From Bacillus sp. SLBN-46 (GTDB taxonomy: Bacteria > Bacillota > Bacilli > Bacillales > Cytobacillaceae), in NCBI RefSeq assembly GCF_031453555.1, contig NZ_JAVIZM010000001.1, forward strand, positions 2,611,001-2,675,000: 64,000 nt of DNA. The letters run 5' to 3'. Positions 15,765 through 23,851 of the stretch are shown here, one piece after another; position 1 is the first letter of the stretch; each line of letters opens with the position of its first letter. The position numbers and the translations under genes are program-made. Below the pieces are notes generated by a model. That model was not told the origin of the DNA. It searched no databases and saw only the letters and a program-made list of their open reading frames with translations.

Positions 15765-18747
15765 ATGGAAGAGTCAAGCTTTTCGATAGAGATTAATGGG
15801 AAAGAGTACAAAGCGAGACCCGGACAAACTATTTTAGAGGTGGCTAGAGAAAACGATGTATTTATACCCTCAATCTGCTATCACCCTAATTTAGGAACTA
15901 TTCAAACATGTGATACTTGCTATGTAAATGTTGGAGGTAATCTCGTTCGATCTTGTGCTACAAAAGCAGAAGCTGGAATGGACGTAGATAGCCAATCCTC
16001 TATGGCAAGAGAGGCTCAAAATGAGGGGATTAACCGTATTTTAAAGAATCATGAACTCTATTGTACGGTTTGTGATAACAATAACGGAAACTGTACGATT
16101 CATAATACTGTTGAGTTAATGGAGGTGGAACATCAAAAGTATCCGTTTGAGGCAAAGCCGTATCCTCCAGATAATTCTCATCCATTTTATAGATATGAGC
16201 CCGATCAATGTATTCTGTGTGGTAGATGTGTGGAAGCATGTCAGGACCTCCAGGTAAATGAGACATTAACAATTGATTGGAATCGAGAGAAACCACGTGT
16301 AATTTGGGATAACGACGTTCCGATTGATCAATCCTCCTGTGTTTCTTGTGGTCATTGTGTAAGTGCTTGTCCATGCAACGCATTGATGGAAAAATCAATG
16401 TTGGGAAAAGCAGGCTTCTTAACAGGGATTCCTCCAAAAATCTTAGGGCCGATGATTGATCTGACAAAAGAGGTGGAGCCAGGGTACAGAGAGATTTTCG
16501 CTATCTCTGAGGTAGAAGCGTCAATGAGGAAAGCACGGATTAAACGAACGAAAACCGTCTGTACATTTTGTGGAGTGGGATGCAGCTTTGAGGTATGGAC
16601 AAAGGATCGTGAAATCTTAAAGATTCAGACACATACCGAAGCCCCGGTAAATGGTATTTCCACCTGTGTGAAAGGAAAATGGGGTTGGGATTTTGTTAAT
16701 AGTGAAGAGCGATTAACGAAACCATTAATTCGCAAAGGGAATGAATTTGTGGAGTCAACTTGGGAGGAAGCACTTGATCTGGTAGCTCACAAACTTGGGC
16801 ATATCAAACGAGAATATGGTCCCGATTCAATCGGCTACATCGCTTCTTCTAAATGCTCGAATGAGGAAAATTATTTATTTCAAAAATTTGCACGTGCAGT
16901 GATGGAAACAAATAATGTTGATAACTGTTCGAGGTATTGTCAATCCCCAGCAACTGCGGGTTTATTAAGGACCGTAGGGTATGGAGGAGACTCCGGAACG
17001 ATGGAGGACCTTATCAAATCTGAACTGATTATTATCGTTGGTGCAAATCCTTCAGAGTCACATCCTGTTTTAGCCACACGAATTAAGCGTGCACATAAAT
17101 TACATGGTCAAAAGTTAATCGTTGCAGACTTAAGGGAAAATGAATTGGCGCAGCGAGCTAATCTTCATATTCATCCCAAGCCTAGTACGGATCTAATTTG
17201 GATTTCAGCTGTAACGAAGTACATTTTAGATCAAAAATGGGAGGATACAGAATTTTTGAAACACCGAGTTAGCGGTTTGGAAAAATACATTGAGAGTCTT
17301 GAAAAATTCACTCTAGAGTATGCAGAGGAAAAGACAGGATTAAGCCAAGAAACCTTAATTCAAATTGCAGAAATGATCCATGATTCGAAGTCCGCTTGTA
17401 TTTTATGGGCTATGGGCGTTACCCAGCATAAAGGAGCAACAGACCACAAGTACTGCCATTTCCAATTTGCTCTTGATTACTGGGAACTATGGTCGCCCTG
17501 GAACAGGTGCTTATCCTCTTCGCGGTCATAATAATGTACAAGGAGCTTGTGATTTTGGTACCATGCCGACATGGATGCCAGGTTATGAACCAGTGCAAGA
17601 TCCTAAGGTTCGTGAAAAGTATGAAAAAGCCTGGGGAGTCAAGCTTCCAGAAGAACCAGGAATGGATAACCATCACATGGTAGAAGGAATGGATAAAGGA
17701 AAACTAAAAGCGCTCTATTTATTTGGAGAAGACATGTCGCTTGTTGATGCAAACTCCAATCATGTGAATTCTGCTTTTGAACGATTAGAGTTTTTTGTGG
17801 TTCAAGATATCTTTTTCAGTAAGACTGCACAGTTTGCTGATGTAATTTTACCGGCCGCACCAAGTCTAGAGAAAGATGGAACGTTTACAAATACGGAGCG
17901 GAGAATTCAGCGTTTCCATAAGGTATTTGAACCACTTGGAGAATCAAAGCCTGATTGGGAAATCTTCCAAGAGGTAGCAAACCGACTCGGAGCAAATTGG
18001 AACTATCAGCATCCAAGCGAAATCATGGATGAGGCGGCAAGTCTTGCTAAATTGTTTGCTGGTGTAAGCTATGAGCGGTTAGATGGGTGGAATAGTCAAG
18101 TATGGCCGGTTTTAAAAGATGGATCAAGTACTCCGCTTTTATACGAAAAGCGCTTTGCCTTACCCGAAGGAAAGGCGAGGGTGGTACCAGTCGATTGGAC
18201 GCCGCCTTTCATCTCAGGGGAGGAGTATGATTTACATTTAAACAACGGTCGTTTGCTAGAGCATTTCCATGAAGGAAATATGACCTACCAATCAGAGGGC
18301 TTAACACATAAGGTTCCGCATCCATGGCTAGAGGTCTCGCTTGAACTCGCAAAAGCCCGAAATCTCGAGGATGGTACGTTAGTAAGGCTGACTTCTCCAT
18401 ATGGCCAAGTAAAAGTACGTGTAATGGTTACAGATCGAGTGAAAGGAAACGAACTATACCTGACAATGAACACGAGGGAAGATTACGAAGCGGTAAACCG
18501 ACTGACAAGTAGCTACCATGACATCGTGACTCATACACCTGCTTACAAAGAAACGGGTGTTAAAATGGAAGTTCTTGAAGTGAAAGGAGAACCTCCGCTG
18601 CCAAAACATAACCATCGATTTGGGAATAGACTTCCACAGATCAGTGTAAAAGTAGAGGACAAATGGAATCGTTCTGATTTCACTCCGATTCCAGAAATGA
18701 TCGAATTAAGGGGCGACGAATATGGCGAAGGCAATTACGCAAATTAG
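15765..18747 (+). pseudogene. yrhE: formate dehydrogenase alpha subunit (YrhE/FdhA type), frameshifted
   Basis: Molybdopterin NAD-type formate dehydrogenase that oxidises formate to CO2. Residues 38-64 bind a 2Fe-2S cluster (C38, C49, C52, C64); C100/C103/C110 with a His and the two CxxCxxC ferredoxin sets (C149-C159, C192-C202) bind 4Fe-4S clusters; C266/C269/C273/C301 bind the cluster of the molybdenum domain. The catalytic residue aligns with Cys392, so this is a cysteine, not selenocysteine, enzyme. One extra A at 17448-17449 shifts the frame at codon 562: the first part runs to 17531 and the rest is read from frame +1 to 18747. Removing that base gives about 993 residues, full length and well conserved on both sides, so a recent lesion or a sequencing error is likely. 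Confidence 0.88.
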
Positions 18748-19216
18748 GGAAGTACCAAAACCGGAGTTAGAGCAGGAACAGGCAATGACTGAGATTATAA
18801 GCGAGATTATTGCAAATAAGGATGTTATTTTAAAAACCATTCAAATTATGAAGGGGCTACAGGACACAAAAGTATTGGATGCGGTTGAATCAATGATTGA
18901 CCAAAGAACGGAGATTGGAGCTATTGCAATACAACAAGTAAACCAACCAGCAATGCGTAACGTCATCAAAAATGCAATGAACGCCTTTTCGTTTTTAGGG
19001 TCGCTTCAGCCAGGGCAGCTTTCTGATGTTATGGAAGGACTGTCTCATGGATTTTCACGAATGGCTGAATCCGGACAAGAGGGGAAGAAGCAAAGTCTTT
19101 GGCAGTTAAGGAAAAGACTGTGGAGTAGGGAAATGCGCGCAGCCATGACAAGTATGATGAATTTTATGGATGGATTAGGTGAGGTATTCTTACGTAACAG
19201 ACGAGAAAACTCATAA
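18722..19216 (+). CDS. yrhD: DUF1641 protein (YrhD-like)
   Basis: A 164-residue soluble, helical protein of the DUF1641 family, which in Bacillus regularly follows the formate dehydrogenase gene (B. subtilis YrhD). It contains VLDAVESMIDQRTEIGAIAIQQV and a C-terminal helix-rich part with MTSMMNFMDGLGEVF. It overlaps the end of the dehydrogenase gene by 26 bases, which implies translational coupling. A role as an accessory or membrane-linking subunit has been suggested by context only. Confidence 0.85.
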   Translation: MAKAITQIREVPKPELEQEQAMTEIISEIIANKDVILKTIQIMKGLQDTKVLDAVESMIDQRTEIGAIAIQQVNQPAMRNVIKNAMNAFSFLGSLQPGQLSDVMEGLSHGFSRMAESGQEGKKQSLWQLRKRLWSREMRAAMTSMMNFMDGLGEVFLRNRRENS

Positions 19217-19232
19217 CGGGAGGCTGAACAGA

Positions 19233-19457
19233 TTGGAAACGCGGGTTGTAACCGTTAAAAACATGGCAAACCAGCAGGATGCAAATAAGATTCTTGAAGT
19301 CATCGAGCATGTATGGGGGATTACCAAAGCAGAGGTTAACCTATCAAAAAGCCAAGCTAGTTTTAGCTTTGATGAAAAGATGGCCTCGGTTCAGGATTTT
19401 GAACAAGCAATGATCGAATCAGGGTTCGAAATCACCAAACAGGAGGAGTCAAAATGA
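19233..19457 (+). CDS. HMA-like small protein lacking the metal CxxC, formate operon
   Basis: About 74 residues from TTG at 19233, chosen because GGGAGG lies ten bases upstream; a longer in-frame start at 19179 would overlap the DUF1641 gene. The pattern VVTVKNMANQQDANKILEVIEHVWGI, AEVNLSKSQASFSFDE and FEQAMIESGFEI matches the beta-alpha-beta-beta-alpha-beta fold of heavy-metal-associated domains, but the two cysteines of GMxCxxC are replaced (NMANQQD), so copper-type binding is not expected. It ends four bases into the next small gene. Perhaps a scaffold for dehydrogenase assembly (inference). Confidence 0.68.
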   Translation: METRVVTVKNMANQQDANKILEVIEHVWGITKAEVNLSKSQASFSFDEKMASVQDFEQAMIESGFEITKQEESK

Positions 19458-19594
19458 AAATTTGCGAAATATGTGGGTTGCAGGAAGATACGGAACAAAA
19501 TGGGGAGGGAGGAATCGGATCGGTCATCCTTCATGTTTGTAAAAGCTGCCAGGAAGATAGGAAGTGGCACACTTTCGAAGACCCTTTAGAGTAA
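19454..19594 (+). CDS. 46-aa zinc-ribbon-like protein, formate operon
   Basis: Forty-six codons, ATG overlapping the previous stop (ATGA) and preceded by AGGAGGAG. It has two CxxC pairs, CEIC at residues 4-7 and CKSC at about 33-36, the spacing of a minimal zinc ribbon or rubredoxin-like knuckle. It is the fifth gene in formate channel - dehydrogenase - DUF1641 - HMA-like - zinc ribbon - FdhD. A metal-binding adaptor or regulator of formate dehydrogenase assembly is a reasonable guess; no characterised homologue was recognised. Confidence 0.72.
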   Translation: MKICEICGLQEDTEQNGEGGIGSVILHVCKSCQEDRKWHTFEDPLE

Positions 19595-19679
19595 GTCGAA
19601 GATTTAGGGCTCATTGGTCTTTTTAAGAGATTAAATAGTGACTATTTAGCAAATATTTTACTACAGCGGGTGAAATACT

Positions 19680-20474
19680 TTGAAACCAATTGAGGTTAAA
19701 CGGGAGATTCTTCGGCTTGGAAAAGGATATACCGAACAGATAGAAGATAGCGTGGTAACCGAATATCCAGTAACTATCAAAATAAATGGTGAGGAATTTG
19801 TCACCCTTATATGTTCACCAGAGTATATTGAAGATTTAGTGGTTGGATTCTTAGCTTCTGAAGGAATCATTCGGAAGTATGAGGAAATTATAGAGGTTTG
19901 GATGGATGAGCACAATGGTTTTGTTCACGTGCAGACCAATAATATTAATCCTTACTATCAAAGGTTTCATAATAAACGCTATATCACCTCATGCTGTGGA
20001 ATGAGTAGGCCAGGTTTTGTATTTGTTAATGATGCAATGCATATTAGGAAGAAGAATACAGTCCGAACGAAAATATCCTCTGATGAATGCTTTAAGCTTA
20101 TGAATGAGCTACAGCAATCTTCGATTATTTTCAAAAGCACCGGAGGCGTTCATAACGCCTCCCTATGTACAGTCGATCAAATGTTAATAAGCCGGATGGA
20201 TATCGGCCGTCATAATGCTTTGGACAAAATATATGGTTATTGTCTAAAAAATAATATTTCTCTTCAAAATAAGTTACTTGTCTTTAGCGGCAGGATCTCA
20301 TCAGAAATCCTCTTAAAGGCAGCAAAAATTGGATGTGAAATGGTCCTATCAAAATCAGCACCAACTGAATTGGCCATACAGCTTGCCGAACAACTAGGCA
20401 TCACCACCATCGGCTTCATTCGCAATGAAACCCTAAACGTCTACACCTGCCCCGAAAGACTGGAAGTAGTTTAG
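19680..20474 (+). CDS. fdhD: formate dehydrogenase accessory sulfurtransferase FdhD
   Basis: Transfers sulfur from a cysteine desulfurase to the molybdenum cofactor, a step needed for active formate dehydrogenase. It has 264 residues with the signature cysteine pair in ITSCCGMSRPG (C105, C106), the ICSPEYIEDLVVGFL region, FKSTGGVHNAS, and the cofactor-pocket motif MDIGRHNALDKIYG. Start TTG at 19680 follows a weak GCGGGTG. It lies 85 bases after the zinc-ribbon gene and completes the formate module. The NifS-like desulfurase at 39 kb is a possible sulfur donor, although not adjacent. Confidence 0.93.
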   Translation: MKPIEVKREILRLGKGYTEQIEDSVVTEYPVTIKINGEEFVTLICSPEYIEDLVVGFLASEGIIRKYEEIIEVWMDEHNGFVHVQTNNINPYYQRFHNKRYITSCCGMSRPGFVFVNDAMHIRKKNTVRTKISSDECFKLMNELQQSSIIFKSTGGVHNASLCTVDQMLISRMDIGRHNALDKIYGYCLKNNISLQNKLLVFSGRISSEILLKAAKIGCEMVLSKSAPTELAIQLAEQLGITTIGFIRNETLNVYTCPERLEVV

Positions 20475-20483
20475 CTCACTTTA

Positions 20484-20515
20484 GGGTGTCACTTTAAGGT
20501 GTCAGGCACCATTCG
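20484..20515. repeat. dispersed GGTGTCAGGCACC-type repeat
   Basis: GGTGTCACTTTAAGGTGTCAGGCACC follows fdhD in pieces and shares the CTTTAA and GGxxACAGGCACC cores with the copies near 6166 and 37001. Such GGTGTCAGGCACC boxes recur in Bacillus-group genomes. Confidence 0.5.
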
Positions 20516-20556
20516 TGTACATTTGTCTTTGCGGAGTGGACAGCATGCTCTGTATA

Positions 20557-20595
20557 ATCCATCAGTGACAAGCTGATGGATGTTTTTCTTTTTTC
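20557..20595 (+). terminator. terminator after the formate module
   Basis: ATCCATCAG (20557-20565) pairs with CTGATGGAT (20573-20581), followed by a T-rich run. The 20475-20864 gap otherwise holds the dispersed repeat and an AT-rich region with a candidate promoter for the nucleoside transporter. Confidence 0.8.
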
Positions 20596-20766
20596 TAAGA
20601 TGTTTCTGTGTATTTTTAGGTTTTTAAAATTTCGCAATATTTCATACATGAATTTACAAAATTTCAGTAATTTTTAAATTAGGTGAATGTTTTTACTTAA
20701 AAATTGATATTTTCGTGAATAAATTGAACGCCCCAAAAAATATTTTTACATTTTTTCAAAAGGCGC

Positions 20767-20827
20767 TTAACATTTGTTCAATACATATGTTATATTAGTT
20801 CTGTTCTTAAAAATGTAAGCGCAACAT
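20767..20827 (+). promoter_or_regulatory. candidate promoter and imperfect cre-like site before nupC-like gene
   Basis: TTAACA (about 20767) and TATATT (about 20791) lie 18 bases apart. Just downstream TGTAAGCGCAACAT (20814-20827) matches the cre consensus in its left half but not at the final CA, so CcpA control is uncertain. Confidence 0.4.
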
Positions 20828-20864
20828 TTTCATCAAGATAAATTACAACATTGTGGAGGAAACT

Positions 20865-22043
20865 ATGAAATACATTATTGCTATTATCGGATTACTTATT
20901 GTTTTTGGACTAGCTTATGTGGCTAGTAATAACCGAAAGAATATTAAAATTAGACCTGTTATTATGATGATTATTATTCAAATCCTTCTGGCTTGGTTAT
21001 TATTAAATACAAAGTTTGGTCTAGTATTAGTTAAAGGGTTTGCTGATGTTTTTAGTAAATTATTAGAATATGCAGCAAGCGGAATTTCATTTGTGTTTGG
21101 AGGACTTGCAAATAAAGGAGAAATGTCTTTTTTCCTTGAAGTATTACTACCAATTGTTTTTATCTCAGTATTAATTGGAATCTTACAGCATTTTAAAATA
21201 CTCCCTATCATTATGAAAGCAATTGGATTATTGTTAAGCAAAATAAATGGCATGGGTAAATTAGAGTCTTACAACGCAGTTGCTTCTGCAATTGTCGGGC
21301 AGTCTGAAGTGTTTATTACTGTTAAAAAGCAACTCGGACAACTACAACCACACCGTTTATATACTTTATGTGCTTCAGCCATGTCTACTGTATCAATGTC
21401 AATTGTCGGTGCATATATGACGATGATAGAACCAAGATATGTTGTAACAGCACTTGTGATTAACTTATTTGGCGGATTTATTATTTCATCCATCATTAAT
21501 CCATATACGGTGACTGAAAGTGAAGACATTCTTATTATTCAGGAAGAAAAACAAAGCTTCTTTGAAATGATTGGGGAATATATTATTGATGGTTTTAAAG
21601 TTGCCATCATTGTTGGTGCCATGTTGATTGGGTTTGTTGCTTTAATGGCAGGGATTAATAATATTTTTGAATTGATTTTAGGAATTTCATTCCAGGAAAT
21701 TTTAGGTTATATATTTGCTCCGGTTGCCTTCATTATGGGTGTTCCATTTTCAGAAGCTGTTCGTGCGGGAGGAATTATGGCGACAAAGCTTGTAACAAAT
21801 GAGTTTGTTGCCATGATGGATTTAGCAAAAATACAAGATAGCTTTACACCAAGGACCTTAGGAATAATATCTGTTTTCCTTGTTTCCTTTGCAAACTTCT
21901 CATCTATTGGTATTATTTCCGGAGCTGTCAAGAGCTTACATGAAAAACAAGGTAATACCGTAGCTCGATTTGGATTAAAACTATTATTTGGAGCAACATT
22001 AGTTAGTATTTTATCATCCGTGATTGTAAGTATTGTTTTATAA
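20865..22043 (+). CDS. concentrative nucleoside transporter (NupC family)
   Basis: Membrane protein of 392 residues in the CNT family, which imports nucleosides with H+ or Na+. It begins with short hydrophobic helices, and the core has [13 protein letters not shown] near residue 145, where CNTs bind the nucleoside, then [15 protein letters not shown] and the C-terminal [18 protein letters not shown] at 20865 is used because GTGGAGG sits eight bases upstream; an in-frame GTG within that site is not the start. A strong hairpin follows, separating it from the AmiS-like gene. Substrate specificity cannot be read. Confidence 0.9.
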   Translation: MKYIIAIIGLLIVFGLAYVASNNRKNIKIRPVIMMIIIQILLAWLLLNTKFGLVLVKGFADVFSKLLEYAASGISFVFGGLANKGEMSFFLEVLLPIVFISVLIGILQHFKILPIIMKAIGLLLSKINGMGKLESYNAVASAIVGQSEVFITVKKQLGQLQPHRLYTLCASAMSTVSMSIVGAYMTMIEPRYVVTALVINLFGGFIISSIINPYTVTESEDILIIQEEKQSFFEMIGEYIIDGFKVAIIVGAMLIGFVALMAGINNIFELILGISFQEILGYIFAPVAFIMGVPFSEAVRAGGIMATKLVTNEFVAMMDLAKIQDSFTPRTLGIISVFLVSFANFSSIGIISGAVKSLHEKQGNTVARFGLKLLFGATLVSILSSVIVSIVL

Positions 22044-22051
22044 CTAATGAT

Positions 22052-22097
22052 GAAAAAGCAAATTCTAAACTAAGTGATAGGAAGAATTTGCTTTTTC
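22052..22097 (+). terminator. terminator between nucleoside transporter and AmiS-like gene
   Basis: GAAAAAGCAAATTCT (22052-22066) and AGAATTTGCTTTTTC (22083-22097) form a perfect 15-base stem ending in a T run. Confidence 0.82.
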
Positions 22098-22120
22098 TCC
22101 TTTTAAAGGAGGGGATTGTT

Positions 22121-22153
22121 GTGGAAACAGGCTTTTCACAACAGGTAGTATGA
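22121..22153 (+). CDS. putative ten-codon leader ORF coupled to the AmiS-like gene
   Basis: The strongest ribosome site here, AAAGGAGGGG, precedes a GTG codon that opens VETGFSQQVV and then stops. Its TGA overlaps the ATG of the channel gene (ATGA). The channel ATG itself has only a weak GGTAG upstream, so translation may depend on re-initiation from this leader. No homologues can be expected for so short a peptide. Confidence 0.45.
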   Translation: METGFSQQVV

Positions 22154-22767
22154 GTTTTGTTGGTTTATTTCTATCAGGTGCTGTGTTATTTCTAAACAGT
22201 CTCATGCTATTAGGAAAAGCAGAAGCAAAAAGTGTTGGTATTTTTAATATATTCGTAGGAACGATTCAAATTATGATTCCTACTTACCTAATGGTGGGAG
22301 CAGGTCAAAATAATTGGGATCTTTATAATGTCGCCTCCATTTTTTTATTTGGCTTAACCTATTTATACGTTGGTGTCACGGTATTGAGGGGGCTGGATGG
22401 CAGTGGTCTCGGTTGGTTTAGTTTATGGGTTGCGATAATCGGTGTTGTTTATACCTTTGTATCTTTTATTCATTTTAATAATGTGGTTAATACGCTAACA
22501 TGGGGAATGTGGGCATTTTTATGGTTTTTGTTCTTTTTATCAAATGCCCTTAATAAGAAAATTGACCATTATATCGGGATGGTTGCATTTGTCCAATCAT
22601 GGGTAACTCTTACGATTCCCGCTTTACTATATTTTATCGGTGTCTGGGATACACCTTTGATTACCCAAATCTGGTTTTACGTTTTAATTATTTCTATTTT
22701 CTCTTTCATCTTAGGCCTCTTTAAATTTAAATTATCATTTAAAAAACATATTACTCAATATAATTAA
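22150..22767 (+). CDS. AmiS/UreI family channel
   Basis: Integral membrane protein of 205 residues with six hydrophobic helices. It matches the AmiS/UreI family of proton-gated urea and short-chain amide channels: MSFVGLFLSGAVLFLNSLMLLG at the N-terminus, GLTYLYVGVTVLRGLDGSGLGWFSLWVA in the middle, and the second GMWAFLWFLFFLSNAL repeat. No urease or amidase gene is adjacent, so whether it carries urea, amide or another small solute is open. Translation appears coupled to a ten-codon leader. It ends at a strong terminator shared with the convergent epimerase gene. Confidence 0.87.
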   Translation: MSFVGLFLSGAVLFLNSLMLLGKAEAKSVGIFNIFVGTIQIMIPTYLMVGAGQNNWDLYNVASIFLFGLTYLYVGVTVLRGLDGSGLGWFSLWVAIIGVVYTFVSFIHFNNVVNTLTWGMWAFLWFLFFLSNALNKKIDHYIGMVAFVQSWVTLTIPALLYFIGVWDTPLITQIWFYVLIISIFSFILGLFKFKLSFKKHITQYN

Positions 22768-22791
22768 ATAAGCGTAAAGCCCCACAAAACC

Positions 22792-22821
22792 AAAAAACCG
22801 AGGTTTCCTTCTCGGTTTTTT
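22792..22821. terminator. bidirectional terminator, AmiS-like gene / epimerase operon
   Basis: AAAAAACCGAG (22792-22802) and CTCGGTTTTTT (22811-22821) form an A/T-flanked stem usable on both strands between convergent genes. Confidence 0.85.
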
Positions 22822-22840
22822 ACTTTAAATATAAGCATAC

Positions 22841-23851
22841 TTATTCTTTGAGATGATATTCCTTATACCACTCAATGAACTGTCCCAAACCTATTTCGAG
22901 TGGGGTAGAGGGAGAGAATCCAACATCTTTTTGCAAGCTATTAATATCAGCGTAGGTAACTTTTACGTCACCTGGTTCCATTGGAAAAAATTCAACCTTT
23001 GCTTTTTTACCTATTAGTTTCTCTAATATCTGAATAAATTTCATTAAATTTACTGGATTATTGTTACCAATGTTATAAATTTGGTATGGGGCGTAGCTGG
23101 AGCTTGGGTCAGGGTTGTTTCTATCCCAATAGTTATTGGATTTAGGGGGATGATCAATAAGTCTAATCATCCCTTCAACAATATCATCAATAAAAGTAAA
23201 GTCTCTACTCATGTCACCTTGATTAAATACCTTAATCGCTTTTTCTTCGAAAATGTTTTTTGTAAATGAGTAGTATGCCATGTCTGGTCTACCCCAAGGT
23301 CCATATACTGTAAAAAAACGGAGCCCTGTTGTAGGGATACTATATAGATGGCTATAGGTATGTGCCATTAATTCATTGGATTTTTTGGTTGCAGCATACA
23401 TACTAATGGGATGGTCAACTGAGTCTTTCGGTGAGAAAGGAATTTTTGTATTCGAGCCATAAACGGAACTTGATGAGGCATAAATTAAATGCTCTACCGG
23501 GTAGTTTCTGCAAGCCTCTAATACATTTAAGAAACCCAAGAGATTGGATTGAACATATGCATGAGGGTTCTTAAGGCTATAACGAACTCCAGCTTGGGCT
23601 GCTAAGTTAAAGACAATTCTGATAGAATGATCTGCAAATAGTTGTTTTAATGATTCCAGGTTTGCCAAATCTGTTTTGTAAAATGTAAAATTGGGATGCT
23701 TCTCTAAAATTTTGATTCGGTCTTCCTTTAAACGTACATCGTAATATTCATTAAGATTATCTAGACCAATAACCTGATAACTTTCAGCTAACAAACGTTT
23801 AGAGAGATGAAACCCAATAAAACCAGCCGCACCTGTCACTAAGATCTTCAT
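22841..23851 (-). CDS. NAD-dependent epimerase, UDP-glucuronate 4-epimerase-like
   Basis: Short-chain dehydrogenase of 336 residues, extended type. It has the Rossmann motif GAAGFIGFHLSKRL at residues 7-20, DNLNEYYD that marks UDP-glucuronate epimerases, the catalytic ASSSSVYG serine region and YAATKKSNE (Tyr-x3-Lys), and the RPDMAYYSFT segment. It would convert UDP-glucuronate to UDP-galacturonate. It is the last gene of a three-gene minus-strand operon and overlaps the kinase-like gene by four bases. With a GT4 enzyme in the same operon it probably supplies sugar for a surface glycan; B. subtilis ytcB in the spore-linked ytcABC operon is a comparable case. Confidence 0.88.
   Translation of the reverse strand: MKILVTGAAGFIGFHLSKRLLAESYQVIGLDNLNEYYDVRLKEDRIKILEKHPNFTFYKTDLANLESLKQLFADHSIRIVFNLAAQAGVRYSLKNPHAYVQSNLLGFLNVLEACRNYPVEHLIYASSSSVYGSNTKIPFSPKDSVDHPISMYAATKKSNELMAHTYSHLYSIPTTGLRFFTVYGPWGRPDMAYYSFTKNIFEEKAIKVFNQGDMSRDFTFIDDIVEGMIRLIDHPPKSNNYWDRNNPDPSSSYAPYQIYNIGNNNPVNLMKFIQILEKLIGKKAKVEFFPMEPGDVKVTYADINSLQKDVGFSPSTPLEIGLGQFIEWYKEYHLKE

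Noticed and set aside
16920..16960. Selenocysteine in formate dehydrogenase
   Set aside because: The catalytic position aligns with an ordinary cysteine codon (Cys392); there is no TGA there.
17380..17450. Separate second gene beginning at 17380
   Set aside because: No ribosome site; the sequence before 17449 is the wrong frame of the formate dehydrogenase gene. It is the downstream part of one frameshifted gene.
22050..22100. Riboswitch before the AmiS-like gene
   Set aside because: Only a simple perfect hairpin with a T run is present; no conserved junction or loop sequence of a known riboswitch class was recognised.
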